Below are positions 9,407 through 20,585 of a DNA stretch of 64,000 nt, in pieces. Source of the stretch: Comamonas sp. (lineage in GTDB: Bacteria > Pseudomonadota > Gammaproteobacteria > Burkholderiales > Burkholderiaceae_C); NCBI GenBank assembly GCA_021166775.1, contig JAJPEQ010000013.1, positions 496,001 through 560,000 on the forward strand. Reading direction: 5' to 3'. The notes below the pieces were generated by a model. That model had not been told where the DNA came from and searched no databases. It was given only the letters and a program-made list of their open reading frames with translations. Made by a program: the position numbers and the translations under genes. Every line of letters starts with the position of its first letter. Position 1 is the stretch's first letter.

Positions 9407-10954
9407 TCATCTTTCACCTTGGAGGGCGTCTGGGGCGGTGGCGCTGCGCAGCGCATGGGTCGTGGCCAATGCCGCCGCGGGCGCGTCCCAGCCACCGCCA
9501 AGCGCCTTGTACAGCGCCACCAATTGCACGGCGGCATGGGTGTGTGCCTGCGCGGCCGCGGTTTCGGCCTCGTGCAGGCTGCGCTGGGCGGTCAGCAGTT
9601 CGACCCGCGCAATGTCGCCTGCGGCATAGCGCGCCTTGGCGTGGCCATAGCTGGTGCGCGCGGCATCGAGCGCCATGTCGCGGCGCGCCAAAGTGTCCAG
9701 CCCGCCGTGGTAGTCGCCCAGCGCGCGTTCGGCGTCGCCCAGCGCTGCCAGCACGGCCTGTTCGTAGGCCAGCGCGGCCTGCCGCTGCCCCGCCTCGCGG
9801 GCCCGAATCTCGGCCCGCACACGGCCCCCGTCGAACAAGCGCCACGAAATCATGGGCAGGATGGAGAAGCGCGCACTGGAAGCATCGAACCAGTCGCCCG
9901 CGTTCAGCGCCTGGAACCCGCCACCGACGCCGATGGAGAGCTTGGGAAACAGCTCGGCCGTGGCCAAGCCGATGTCGGCGGTGCTGGCCGCCAGACGCCG
10001 TTCCGCAGCCAGCACGTCAGGGCGCCGACGCAGGATGTCGGCGCGCTCGCCCACCGGCAGCGCCCGCAGCGTGCATGGCGTCACGGGGCCGTTCAGCAGC
10101 GCCAGTTCACGCTCCGGCGGGGTGCCCAGCAGCACGCCCAGGCCGAGCACCGCGGCACGCTCGCGCGTCTGGATTCCCGGAATGAGCGCATGGACTGCCG
10201 TCCACTGGGCGTATGCCGCCTCCACATCGGCGGAGGACGCATCGCCCAGTGCGTGCCGCTGGCGCACCAGCTCCAGGGTCTGCCGCAGCGTGTCCAGCGC
10301 GGCCTGTTGCGCCTGCAGTTCGTGGCGGGCGCCGACGGCGGTGAACCAGCTGCGCGCGACCTCGGCCACGACGCGCATGCGCACGCCCTGCGCGTCGGCC
10401 TCTGTCGCCTGCAGACGGGCGTTCGCGCCTTCCAGGGCGCGCTGCCGGGCGCCAAACAGATCGGCCTCCCAGGCCGCGTCAAAGCCTGCATCGTGGATGG
10501 TCTGCGTGGCATCCAGGCCGGGGATGGTGCCGATGGGCAGGGGGCCGTTCTCGCTTTGGCGGCGCCGGTTGACGCTCGCGCCAGCGCCAGCGGCCGGCAA
10601 GACGTCGCCGGCCACACGATCTCGCAGGGCGCGTGCCTCGTCGATGCGTGCCGCAGCCCGGCGCAGGTCCAGGTTCTGTGCCAACGCCGTGACCACCAGA
10701 CGGTCAAGGATGGGGTCGCCCAGCGCGGACCACCAATGGCTCAGGTCTGCGGACTGGGCTTCGCCGGCCAATGGCAGGGTCCAGCCGCTGCCGACATCGA
10801 CCGGCGGCGGTTCGCGGTAGTCGGGGCCCACGGCCGCGCAGGCGGTCAGCAGCACGCAGGACAGGGTCAGCGCGAGCGGGCGCATGCGCATGCGCCCAGG
10901 GGCCAGACCGGTGGTGGCTGCACGCAGGAGGGGAGTGCGGGTCTTGGATTTCAT
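9407..10954 (-). CDS. Efflux outer-membrane lipoprotein, NodT family
   Basis: Outer-membrane factor of 515 residues. The signal peptide ends in VLLTAC, with Cys39 as the predicted lipid anchor, and is followed by AAVGPDY, typical of NodT proteins. Two OEP repeats follow, with LRRRPDVLAAERRL at the start of the second and an ALGGGWDAP ending. The start (ATG at 10954) overlaps the stop of the upstream ABC permease gene by four bases, so it is the last gene of the minus-strand transporter operon. That placement suggests it is the exit duct for the HlyD/ABC exporter encoded upstream, a component missing from the E. coli ybhGFSR cluster. It is a paralogue of the lipoprotein at 4520-5944, with a different partner. 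Confidence 0.93.
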   Translation of the reverse strand: MKSKTRTPLLRAATTGLAPGRMRMRPLALTLSCVLLTACAAVGPDYREPPPVDVGSGWTLPLAGEAQSADLSHWWSALGDPILDRLVVTALAQNLDLRRAAARIDEARALRDRVAGDVLPAAGAGASVNRRRQSENGPLPIGTIPGLDATQTIHDAGFDAAWEADLFGARQRALEGANARLQATEADAQGVRMRVVAEVARSWFTAVGARHELQAQQAALDTLRQTLELVRQRHALGDASSADVEAAYAQWTAVHALIPGIQTRERAAVLGLGVLLGTPPERELALLNGPVTPCTLRALPVGERADILRRRPDVLAAERRLAASTADIGLATAELFPKLSIGVGGGFQALNAGDWFDASSARFSILPMISWRLFDGGRVRAEIRAREAGQRQAALAYEQAVLAALGDAERALGDYHGGLDTLARRDMALDAARTSYGHAKARYAAGDIARVELLTAQRSLHEAETAAAQAHTHAAVQLVALYKALGGGWDAPAAALATTHALRSATAPDALQGER

Positions 10955-12069
10955 TGCAGGCGTCCTCGGACGAATACGGTGGCCATCGTCAGCGTGATGA
11001 GGGCGATGAGCGCCAGCGGCCACAGGCTGGCCAGAATGTCGCGGGGCGGCATGGCCTTGAGGAAACTGCCTTCGACGATGATGAGAAAGTGGGTCAGCGG
11101 AATGGCCTGCGCCAGCCATTGCATCATGAGCGGCATGTTTTCCACCGGTGTGGCGAAGCCGGACATCAGCACCGCCGGCACGCCGATGGCGAACGCCCCC
11201 AGGATCGCCTGCTGCTGCGTCCTGCTGACCGCGGAAATCATCAGGCCGATGCCAACCACCGACAGGATGAACAGCACCAGGCTGGCGAGCAAAAGGGCGA
11301 ACGAGCCGGTGAACGGGATGCCGAACAGGAAGACGCCCGCGCCGATCATGAACAGGCCCAGCAGCGTGCCGATGGCCAGCGCCGGCAACGATTTGGAAAT
11401 GATGATCTCGGGCGTCGAGGTGGGCGAGACCAGCAACTGGTCGAAAGTGCCCAGTTCGCGTTCGCGCGCAATCGACAGCGAGGTGATCAGGAGCGCGCTG
11501 AACAGCGCCAGAATACCGGTCAGGCCGGGCACGATGTACCAGCGGTAGACCAGATTCGGATTGAACCAGTGGCGTACCACCACCGGATTCGGCGCCTGCG
11601 CATCGGGCATGATCTCGGCGCCGACGTCGGCCGCGATGGTGGAAAGGTAGGCCACGGTGATCTGGCCCGAGTTGCTGCGCCGGCCGTCCACCAGCACCTG
11701 CGCGTGGCCGCTGCCACCGGCGGCGATCGTGCGCGAGAAATCCACGGGAATGTCCAGCGCCGCGATCACCTCGCCGCGGTCGATCAGCTCGTGCAATTGC
11801 CGCCTGCTGTCGATGCGCCGCACGTGGGCGATGAACTGGGCGCTTTCCAGCCGCTGCACCAGCTCGTGTGACCAGCGCCCCGCGTCCTGGTTGTAGACGG
11901 CGATGTCGACGTTGCGCACCTCCAGTGTCGCGGCGAAAGCGAACACCAGCAGCTGCAGGATCGGCGGCACGAACACCACCATGCGGCTGCGCGGGTCGCG
12001 CAGCACGCTGAGCACTTCCTTGATGAACTGAGCGCGCAGGCGGGTGAATGAGAAGGCACGAGTCCACAT
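10951..12069 (-). CDS. ABC-2 type exporter permease, YbhR-like
   Basis: Inner-membrane permease of 372 residues of the ABC-2 (YbhS/YbhR, YhhJ) family. It has one N-terminal TM helix (VVFVPPILQLLVFAFAAT), a periplasmic domain to about residue 175, then five hydrophobic segments starting at GLTGILALFSALLITSLS. The conserved RERELGTFDQLLVSP loop is present. The start ATG at 12069 follows the previous permease stop by four bases; longer starts lie inside that gene. It pairs with the neighbouring YbhS-like permease and the double ATPase. By analogy with E. coli YbhFSR it would export drugs or cations, but no substrate can be read from the sequence. Confidence 0.9.
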   Translation of the reverse strand: MWTRAFSFTRLRAQFIKEVLSVLRDPRSRMVVFVPPILQLLVFAFAATLEVRNVDIAVYNQDAGRWSHELVQRLESAQFIAHVRRIDSRRQLHELIDRGEVIAALDIPVDFSRTIAAGGSGHAQVLVDGRRSNSGQITVAYLSTIAADVGAEIMPDAQAPNPVVVRHWFNPNLVYRWYIVPGLTGILALFSALLITSLSIARERELGTFDQLLVSPTSTPEIIISKSLPALAIGTLLGLFMIGAGVFLFGIPFTGSFALLLASLVLFILSVVGIGLMISAVSRTQQQAILGAFAIGVPAVLMSGFATPVENMPLMMQWLAQAIPLTHFLIIVEGSFLKAMPPRDILASLWPLALIALITLTMATVFVRGRLQ

Positions 12070-12073
12070 GGTC

Positions 12074-13239
12074 TCACTCCAGGTTCTTGCGCGTGGCGCG
12101 TTGGGCGAGCATGAAGAACAGGGCCCCGATCGCGGCCATGGCCGCCAGGTTGGGCAGGAAGACCGCCCAGATGTCACCGGCCAGGAACACGGTTTTGAGC
12201 GAATCGACGAAATAGCGCGCCGGAACGGCCCGCGTGACGGCCCTGATCGGCGCGGGCATGGCGTCGATCTCGTACAGAAAGCCCGACAGCATGAAGGCCG
12301 GCAGGAAGCCGGTGAACAGCGCGATCTGCGCCGCCAGAAACTGGTTGCGCGCCAGCGACGAGATCAGCAGCCCCTGACCCAGCGCCGGCACCATGAACAC
12401 CGCCGACAGCAGCAGCAACGCCGCCAGCGAGCCGTGCAGCGGCACGCCGAACACGAACACGGCCAGCGCCGTGGCGCCCAGCGTGGACAGCATGCCGAGC
12501 ACGAAGTAGGGCAGCAGTTTGCCGATCAGGATCTCGGCCACCGAAGCGGGCGTGGACAGCACCGCCTCCATGGTGCCGCGCTCCCATTCGCGTGCCACCA
12601 CCAGTGCCGTCAGCATGGTGCCGATGATGGTCATGACGATGGCAATGGCACCGGGGATCAGTGCGCGGCGGCTTTCCAGCTCGGGGTTGAACCAGTAGCG
12701 CGGTTGCAGCACCACCGCCTGCGCGGGCGCGGCAACGTCAAGCCCGGCGCGCCAGGTCTGCACCACGCCACGGGCGTAGTTCTCGACATAGTTGGCGGTG
12801 TTGGGGTAGGAGCCGTCGGTGACGATCTGCACCAGCGGCTCTGCTCCGCGCTGGGCCAGGCGCTGCTCGAAATCCTGCGGAATGACGACGTAGCCGCGCA
12901 GCGCACCGGAGACGAGCTGCTCAGCCACTTCACGCCGGTCATGAGCGAAGCGTACCTGCAGAAAGCGGGTGCCCGAAAACGCGGCGGCCAGCGACTGCGC
13001 CGACGCGCTGGGCGTCTCCAGCACCACACCGACACGAACGTCCTTGGCATCGAGAGACACCGCATAGGCGAACAGCAGCAGCAACACCACCGGCAACACG
13101 AAGGCGATCAAGAGCGTCGAGGGGTCGCGCAGCGCCTGGTGACTTTCCTTGATGACCAGAGCCACCAAGCGCCGCAGGTCGAAGCGGCGCAAACCGATCT
13201 GCATCGGGTCGTCCTCATGCGTGTGCCGTGTGAGGCTGT

Positions 13240-13243
<4 letters not shown>
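12074..13243 (-). CDS. ABC-2 type exporter permease, YbhS-like
   Basis: Second ABC-2 permease of the operon, 389 residues, with the same topology: first TM helix at about residues 40-62 (LLIAFVLPVVLLLLFAYA), a large periplasmic domain, then five membrane segments from about residue 195. The REWERGTMEAVLSTP loop is the family hallmark. The ATG at 13243 overlaps the stop of the ATPase gene (ATGA), which fixes the start better than the longer open frame to 13405. It is expected to form the membrane heterodimer with the YbhR-like protein. Confidence 0.9.
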
Positions 13244-14979
<1,736 letters not shown>

Positions 14980-14980
14980 T

Positions 14981-16021
14981 TCAGCGTTTCCCGGTGCGCG
15001 CGCCAGGGCTGGGCGGGGTCTCGACGGTGATCGTCACCGGCATGCCCTGGCGCAGGGCGGTGTCACTGTCGGCTTCATCAATGACGATGCGCAGGCGGTA
15101 CACGAGGTCGGTGCGCAAGTCCGTCGTCTCCACCGTCTTGGGCGTGAATTCGGCGCGCGGCGAGATGAAACCGATCTGGCCGCGATAGACCTTGCCCGAT
15201 GAATCACTCCTGACGTGCACCGTGGTGCCGGGTGCGATGCGGCCCAGCTCCGGCTCGCCCACGTAGGCGCGCACGTAGACCGGCCTGTCCAGGCTCAGGC
15301 TGTAGACCGTACTCTGGCTGGCCACCATGCTGCCGGGCTCGCGCACGCGCGCGATGATGGTGCCGTCGCTGGGTGCGATCAATTCGGTGTCCGCCAGGGC
15401 CGTGGTGGCTTGCGCCGCGGCGGCCTGGGCGGCCGCCAGGTGTGCCTCGGCCGCGGCGATGTCTTCCTTGCGGAAACCCTCGGCCGCCTGCGACAGGGCC
15501 GCCTTGGCGGATTCGACGCCTGCGGCTGCCTGGTCGCGCGCCGTGCGGGCGGCATCGACCGTGCGTTGGCTGCTCGCGCCCGATGTCAGCAGGCCGCTCT
15601 GGCGCTGGAAGTTGCGTTCGGTCTCGGTGGCAAGCGCCTGCGCGTTCTTGAGCGCCTCGCGTACCTGGGTGATTTCCTGCGGGCGCAGGCCTCGGCGCAG
15701 CTTCACCAGCTGCGCCTGCGCGACCTGCACCTGGGCCTGCGCGGCGGCCAGCGCTTCCTGGTAGGGCTGCGCGTCCAGCGTGGCCAGGCGTTCGCCTGCA
15801 CGCACGGCATCGCCCTCGTCAAACGCCATCCGCATCACGCGCCCGGGCTGGCGGAAAGCCAGTTGCACCTCGCGGATGTCGACGTTGCCATAGAGGCGCA
15901 GCGAATCTGACTTGCCATGGTCGCGCGACAGCCAGAACGCCAGTGCGCCGCCGAGAGCGACTATGACGACAGCAATCGCAACCCGACGGATTCTTTGGGC
16001 GGGGAGATTGGAAGTGGTCAT
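14981..16021 (-). CDS. ybhG: HlyD-family membrane fusion protein, YbhG-like
   Basis: Periplasmic adaptor of 346 residues. An N-terminal membrane anchor (IAVVIVALGGALAFWL, about residues 14-30) is followed by a lipoyl half-motif, a long alpha-helical hairpin rich in Ala/Gln (about residues 90-215), a second lipoyl half with GTIIARVREPGSMV, and a beta-barrel domain. It would link the inner-membrane ABC permeases to the outer-membrane NodT protein encoded at the operon end. It comes nine bases after the frameshifted small membrane gene. Confidence 0.91.
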   Translation of the reverse strand: MTTSNLPAQRIRRVAIAVVIVALGGALAFWLSRDHGKSDSLRLYGNVDIREVQLAFRQPGRVMRMAFDEGDAVRAGERLATLDAQPYQEALAAAQAQVQVAQAQLVKLRRGLRPQEITQVREALKNAQALATETERNFQRQSGLLTSGASSQRTVDAARTARDQAAAGVESAKAALSQAAEGFRKEDIAAAEAHLAAAQAAAAQATTALADTELIAPSDGTIIARVREPGSMVASQSTVYSLSLDRPVYVRAYVGEPELGRIAPGTTVHVRSDSSGKVYRGQIGFISPRAEFTPKTVETTDLRTDLVYRLRIVIDEADSDTALRQGMPVTITVETPPSPGARTGKR

Positions 16022-16030
16022 GGGGGATCT

Positions 16031-16480
16031 TCACTGGATCGAGATGTTCATGGCTCGCGTGAGGCTGGCGCGCTCGCCGCCGACAGGCGCCAGGCGCCAG
16101 GCCAGGGTACCCAGACCAGCCCATACCAAGGTGCGCAAGCTCATGGCAACCGCCGTGCGCAGCTCCCAGGCGCCCCCAGAGCCACATGGACAGCGTAAGC
16201 CAGGAACACGAGCGCGGTCGCCGCCGCGATGGCCAGCGCCAGCCACGCGGCCCAGCGCCGGCGCATCCACAGGCCGACGCCCGCGACGATGTAGGCGAAC
16301 CCGGCCAGGAAATTGAACCAGAGCACGAAGGACACATAGTGGCCGGCGGCCTGGCGTGCTGCGCCGTCGAAGAACAACACCGCGCCGCCCTCCCGAAGAA
16401 GTGAGCAGGCCAAAGCCGATGGCGAGCAGGCAGATCAGCGAGCTCCAGGTGGTGTAGTGCGGGTGGGCGGTCGTCTTCAC
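16031..16480 (-). pseudogene. Small four-helix membrane protein, broken by two frameshifts
   Basis: No single frame spans this stretch, but joining three frame segments on the minus strand gives one continuous membrane protein of about 145-150 residues. It starts at a GTG at 16480 that overlaps the TetR stop (VKTTAHPHYTTWSSL, then a TM helix). It shifts frame near 16398-16403, continues as LREGGAVLFFDGAARQ and two more TM helices, then shifts back at the C-run 16173-16177 to end with a fourth helix (TLVWAGLGTLAWRLAP) and a TGA at 16031. The two shifts restore the original frame, so the middle half is affected. Tight spacing to both neighbours suggests an ancestral operon gene. I do not recognise the family. 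A sequencing or assembly error is a real alternative to a true pseudogene. Confidence 0.7.
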
Positions 16481-17085
16481 GGCCTTGGCGTGATACCGCG
16501 CAGGTAGATGGCAAACACGGCGGGCGCATCGCGACGGATGCGACCGACCTTGCCGGCCAGCAGCGACTGCATGACCAGTCCCTGAATCGTTCCGATGAAC
16601 AGCACGGCGGCTGCCTCCACATCCAGGTCCGCGTCCAGCTCGCCCTGCGCCTTGCCCGTTTCCATCACGCGGCGCAGACGCTGTGCGTACTGGCGCAGCA
16701 AGGTCTGCACCATGCGCTTGGCGAGTGTTTCGCCCGAACGCTGCAGCTCCCCCAACAACATGCGCGGCACTCCGGGATGCCTGGCCACGAAGTCGATATG
16801 CGTCATGAACATGGCTTGGAGCGCCGCGGCGGGCGATGCGGCGCCTTCGGCGGCCTGGTCCACGCTGACCAACAGGCGCTCGCCAACCCAGGTCATCGTG
16901 GCCTCCAGGATCGCGTCCTTGGTGGGGAAGTGGCGAAACAGCGCGCCCTGCGTCAAGCCCATTCGATCGGCAATGGCGGTGGTCGTGATTTCCGCCGGAT
17001 TCTTCTCCGCCGCCAGATCGACCACGGCTTGCACCGTGGCCGCACGTCGCTCTTCGGCGGACAGGTACTGTGGACGTTCGCTCAC
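16477..17085 (-). CDS. TetR/AcrR-family repressor, CecR-like
   Basis: Regulator of 202 residues. An N-terminal helix-turn-helix (about residues 28-58, with ITTTAIADRMGLTQGALFRHF) is the classic TetR fold, and the C-terminal ligand-binding domain is alpha-helical and variable. It opens the minus-strand exporter operon, as cecR (ybiH) does in E. coli before ybhGFSR, so it probably represses its own operon and responds to an exported compound. The start is the ATG at 17085. A short palindrome 21 bases upstream (17107-17118) is a candidate operator. Confidence 0.9.
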   Translation of the reverse strand: MSERPQYLSAEERRAATVQAVVDLAAEKNPAEITTTAIADRMGLTQGALFRHFPTKDAILEATMTWVGERLLVSVDQAAEGAASPAAALQAMFMTHIDFVARHPGVPRMLLGELQRSGETLAKRMVQTLLRQYAQRLRRVMETGKAQGELDADLDVEAAAVLFIGTIQGLVMQSLLAGKVGRIRRDAPAVFAIYLRGITPRP

Positions 17086-17106
17086 CGTTCAGATCCCTTA
17101 AAGTAA

Positions 17107-17118
17107 GTAACCAATTAC
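17107..17118. promoter_or_regulatory. Candidate TetR operator
   Basis: GTAA-CCAA-TTAC, an inverted repeat sitting directly upstream of the TetR gene, with another GTAA immediately before it. Placement just ahead of an autoregulated repressor gene supports an operator role. The arms are short, so the call is tentative. Confidence 0.35.
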
Positions 17119-17417
17119 CAGCATAACACGCAAAATACCCGGCGGCAAGAACGCAAGCCCGGTTCATTGGCCTGGGAGGGAAGGGCTGTTGTCCATCCGG
17201 GTTGCGTGGAGGCTGAACCCGGCGTGCCCCAGGAGGCGCGCACACCCAGCAGGCGAATCGGGAGCAATCGATCGGCCAGTGGGGCACCCTGGCCAGAAAG
17301 CGAGAAGCGGCTTTGTCCGAGCGAAGGTGCACGCGTCTTCAGACGCCGGCAGGGCTTGATTCGTTTTCCGTAATGTATAAGATAGTAATAAATCACTTGC
17401 AAATTGAAAGATCAAAG
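17119..17417. other. tetR-phaC divergent intergenic region
   Basis: Together with the operator this gives about 332 nt between the divergent tetR and phaC genes. The last ~60 nt are AT-rich (TTGATTCG near 17357 and TATAAGATAGTAATAAAT near 17378-17395) and probably carry the phaC promoter. Spacing of the hexamers is not canonical, so I do not assign exact -35/-10 positions. I see no coding potential in the remainder. Confidence 0.4.
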
Positions 17418-19184
17418 ATGGACACCTCTGTCACATCCGACAGGCCTGTGCCGCAACCGCCTGAAGTCTGTCGCGCCGATGCTCTGGATACGCTTGTGAA
17501 CGCCTGGTGGGCACGCGGCACGGGCGGTTTGTCGCCTGCGGCAGGCCTGCTGGCCTGGTACGACTGGGCGCTGCACCTGAGCCTTTCACCGGGCAAGCAG
17601 CGCAGCCTGCTCGAAAAGGGCTTGCACCAGCAGCAACGGCTGGCACGCTACGCCATGCAGGTCGCGGGCGCGCACGATTGCCCGATGTGCATCGAACCTC
17701 TGGAGCAGGACAGGCGCTTTGCGGCACCGGCCTGGCAACAGTGGCCCTTCAACGTGATTCACCAGGCCTTCCTGCTGCAGCAGCAGTGGTGGCACAACGC
17801 CACCACTGACGTGCGGGGCGTGTCGCACCATCACGAGAAGATGATGACTTTCGCCGGGCGGCAATGGCTGGACATGTGGTCGCCCTCGAACTTCATCTGG
17901 ACCAACCCCGAAGTGCTGGACGCCATCAAGGCCAGTGGTGGCGCCAATCTGTGGCATGGCGCCATGAACTTCCTAGACGATGCACGGCGCCTGGCGCTGG
18001 ATGAGACCCCGGCCGGGGTTGAAGGCTTCGAGGTCGGCAAAGACGTGGCGGTGACACCGGGAAAGGTGGTACTGCGCAACGACCTGATTGAGCTGATCCA
18101 GTACACACCCACGACGCCCGACGTGCATGCCGAGCCGGTCCTGATCGTGCCCTCGTGGATCATGAAGTACTACATCCTCGACCTGTCACCGCACAACTCC
18201 ATGGCGAAGTACCTGGTCGAGCAGGGGCATACGGTGTTCATCATTTCCTGGAAGAACCCGAGCGCGGCCGATCGCGACCTCGGCATGGAGGATTACCGCC
18301 AGCTCGGCGTGATGGATGCTCTGGATGCGGTCACGGCCATCGTGCCCGAGCACAAGGTGCAGGCGGTCGGCTATTGCTTGGGCGGCACCCTGCTGGCGAT
18401 CGCCGCCGCCGCCATGGCTCGCGATGGCGACGAGCGGCTGCAAAGCCTGACGCTGCTGGCGTCGGAGACCGACTTCCATGAATCGGGCGAAATAGCGCTG
18501 TTCATCGACGAGAGCCAGCTGGCCTGGCTGGAGGCCGGCATGTGGGACAAGGGTTATCTCGACGGCAAGCAGATGGCCGGGGCGTTCCAGATGCTCAACT
18601 CGCGCGACCTGATCTGGTCGCGCCGGGTGCGCGAATACCTGCTGGGCGAACGGCAGGCGTTCAATGACCTGATGGCCTGGAACGCCGACGTGACCCGCAT
18701 GCCGTACCGCATGCACAGCGAGTACCTGCGGCGCCTGTACCTGGGCAACGATCTGGCCGAGGGGCGCTACCGCGCCGGTGGCAGGCCGGTGGCGATCTCC
18801 GACATCGAAGTGCCCATGTTCATCGTCGGCACGGTGCGCGACCATGTCGCCCCGTGGCCGTCGGTGTACAAGATGCATCTGCTCAGTGACGCCGAACTGA
18901 CGTTCGTGCTCACCAGCGGCGGGCACAACGCCGGGGTAGTCAGCGAGCCGGGGCATCCCCGGCGCAGCTTTCAGATGACCACCCGTGCCGCTGGCCAGCG
19001 CTATGTCGATCCGCAGCGGTGGCGCGCCGAGACGCCTCTGTGCGAGGGCTCCTGGTGGCCGGCCTGGCAGCAGTGGCTGGCGCAGCGCTCCACCGGGCGG
19101 GTGCCGCCGCCCGCCCCGGGGGGCGCGCACGATGCGTACGCGCCGCTTGACGATGCGCCTGGGACCTACGTGAAGATGAGGTGA
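17418..19184 (+). CDS. phaC: Poly(3-hydroxyalkanoate) synthase, class I-like
   Basis: Polymerises hydroxyacyl-CoA into PHA storage granules. The 588-residue length equals that of class I PhaC enzymes. The lipase-like box is GYCLGG, with the nucleophile cysteine at residue 320; Asp475 (VRDHVAPW) and His503 (GGHNAG) complete the expected catalytic triad. The N-terminal third (about residues 30-200) is the PhaC-N domain with WPFNVIHQ and WTNPEVL. I chose the ATG at 17418, after the AT-rich leader, over upstream in-frame starts. The acetoacetyl-CoA reductase gene follows in the same direction; no thiolase (phaA) is in the window. Confidence 0.93.
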   Translation: MDTSVTSDRPVPQPPEVCRADALDTLVNAWWARGTGGLSPAAGLLAWYDWALHLSLSPGKQRSLLEKGLHQQQRLARYAMQVAGAHDCPMCIEPLEQDRRFAAPAWQQWPFNVIHQAFLLQQQWWHNATTDVRGVSHHHEKMMTFAGRQWLDMWSPSNFIWTNPEVLDAIKASGGANLWHGAMNFLDDARRLALDETPAGVEGFEVGKDVAVTPGKVVLRNDLIELIQYTPTTPDVHAEPVLIVPSWIMKYYILDLSPHNSMAKYLVEQGHTVFIISWKNPSAADRDLGMEDYRQLGVMDALDAVTAIVPEHKVQAVGYCLGGTLLAIAAAAMARDGDERLQSLTLLASETDFHESGEIALFIDESQLAWLEAGMWDKGYLDGKQMAGAFQMLNSRDLIWSRRVREYLLGERQAFNDLMAWNADVTRMPYRMHSEYLRRLYLGNDLAEGRYRAGGRPVAISDIEVPMFIVGTVRDHVAPWPSVYKMHLLSDAELTFVLTSGGHNAGVVSEPGHPRRSFQMTTRAAGQRYVDPQRWRAETPLCEGSWWPAWQQWLAQRSTGRVPPPAPGGAHDAYAPLDDAPGTYVKMR

Positions 19185-19292
19185 CGTGACCTCCGCGGTG
19201 AACTCGAATCCGCCGCGATGCCATCGGACCATCTCGCAAGGCATGGCCCAGACCCGCCCCGGTGGGGCATACCATGATCGTGAAGTACTGCC

Positions 19293-19397
19293 GTGAACAG
19301 CGAATTGCCCATCCATCTCTACATAGCCAATGCCCAACTGCAGTTGCAGGTCACGCGCCCGCTGCAGGAAGGCGCCCACCGGTGGCCCGGAAAGTGA
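19293..19397 (+). CDS. Very short phasin-like ORF
   Basis: A 34-codon frame starting with GTG, lying between phaC and phaB. It encodes LPIHLYIANAQLQLQVTRPL followed by a Gln-Glu-Gly and His-Arg-Trp ending. The pattern of N-x-Q-L-Q-L with a terminal Q-E-x-x-x-R-W resembles the N-terminal helix of granule-associated phasins, as I recall them. It ends ten bases before phaB, and the RBS of phaB (GAGGAA) lies just past its stop. It could be a truncated phasin, a genuine microprotein or chance. The shadow of a longer frame on the minus strand was not preferred. Confidence 0.35.
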   Translation: MNSELPIHLYIANAQLQLQVTRPLQEGAHRWPGK

Positions 19398-19407
19398 GGA
19401 ACCCGCC

Positions 19408-20154
19408 ATGACCTCCCCTCAACGAACCGCGTTGGTCACAGGAGGCAGCCGAGGGCTGGGCGCAGCCATTGCGCGCGCCCTGCATGCTGCTGGCCATCGT
19501 GTGATCATCACGCACACACCGGGCAACATCAAAATTGGCCCATGGCAGCGCGCGCAGGCGGCGCAGGGCTACACCTTCGCCGCCTATGAGGTCGATGTGT
19601 CCGATTACGAATCGGCGCAGGAGATGGCGCGGCGCATCCAAGCCGATGGCCACCAGATCGATATCCTGGTGAACAACGCCGGCATTACGCGCGACGCCAC
19701 GCTGCGCAAGCTCGACAAGGCGGATTGGGATGCCGTGCTGCGCACCAACCTGGACTCGATGTTTCATGTCACCAAGCCGTTCATCGATCCGATGATCGAG
19801 CGTGGCTGGGGGCGCATCGTCAACATTTCGTCGATCAACGGCAGCAAGGGCCAGTTCGGGCAGACCAACTATTCGGCGGCCAAGGCCGGTGTCCATGGAT
19901 TCACCAAGGCGCTGGCGCTGGAAGTGGCGCGCAAGGGCGTGACCGTGAACACCGTCTCACCGGGCTATCTGGCCACCGAGATGGTGATGGCGGTGCGCGA
20001 GGATGTGCGCCAGAAGATCATCGATGCGATTCCAGTCGGCCGCCTCGGACAGCCCGAGGAAATTGCCGCGCTGGTGGCGTTCATCGTGAGCGATGCCGCC
20101 GCTTTCATGACCGGCAGCAACCTCGCCATGAACGGCGGTCAGCACATGTACTGA
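19408..20154 (+). CDS. phaB: Acetoacetyl-CoA reductase
   Basis: Short-chain dehydrogenase of 248 residues that reduces acetoacetyl-CoA to (R)-3-hydroxybutyryl-CoA with NADPH, supplying PhaC with monomer. It shows the cofactor motif TGGSRGLG (about residues 10-17), NNAG (about residue 90), the catalytic Ser of NISSING, and Tyr/Lys of NYSAAKAG. The HTPGN stretch after the second strand is typical of PhaB rather than FabG. The start ATG follows GAGGAA by six bases. Convergent with the CDGSH gene. Confidence 0.92.
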   Translation: MTSPQRTALVTGGSRGLGAAIARALHAAGHRVIITHTPGNIKIGPWQRAQAAQGYTFAAYEVDVSDYESAQEMARRIQADGHQIDILVNNAGITRDATLRKLDKADWDAVLRTNLDSMFHVTKPFIDPMIERGWGRIVNISSINGSKGQFGQTNYSAAKAGVHGFTKALALEVARKGVTVNTVSPGYLATEMVMAVREDVRQKIIDAIPVGRLGQPEEIAALVAFIVSDAAAFMTGSNLAMNGGQHMY

Positions 20155-20171
20155 CCTGCCGGCCAGCGCGC

Positions 20172-20444
20172 TCAGAGCGCGAATTCCTTGCCCACGGCGT
20201 CGTCCGGCACGCGCTTGTGGGTGCCGTCGCAGTTGGGTGCGTTGTGCGTCTGCTTGCAGCGGCACAGCCACGCCTCGCCGGTCTCCTTCGCGGTGAAGGC
20301 CAGCGGAGTGATGCCGGTGCCTTGGTGAGAACCATCGCAGAAGGGTTGGCTGCGCGAGCGACCGCAGCGGCACCAGTGGTAGGTTTGGTCGGCTTCCAGT
20401 TGAACACGGACGGGCGAATTCGCTGCGACGATGGGCAGGGCCAT
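20172..20444 (-). CDS. CDGSH iron-sulfur domain protein (two motifs)
   Basis: A 90-residue protein with two complete CDGSH cluster-binding motifs: [16 protein letters not shown] and [16 protein letters not shown]. Each supplies three Cys and one His for a 2Fe-2S cluster, so the protein should hold two clusters. Bacterial double-CDGSH proteins are small, soluble and of unsettled function (redox or cluster transfer). No signal peptide is visible. It stands between phaB (convergent) and the methyltransferase gene (divergent). Confidence 0.93.
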   Translation of the reverse strand: MALPIVAANSPVRVQLEADQTYHWCRCGRSRSQPFCDGSHQGTGITPLAFTAKETGEAWLCRCKQTHNAPNCDGTHKRVPDDAVGKEFAL

Positions 20445-20585
20445 GAAGTCTCCTTGATTGAAAATCCAGCCCGGTCATCTTGCCAAGTTTTTGCCGATCG
20501 CGCCCAGGCATCCGCAAAGCATGGGCAGGCTGCGCGGGCCCGGGGAATCATTACACTGACCGTTTTGGCAATCACGCATCGACCC

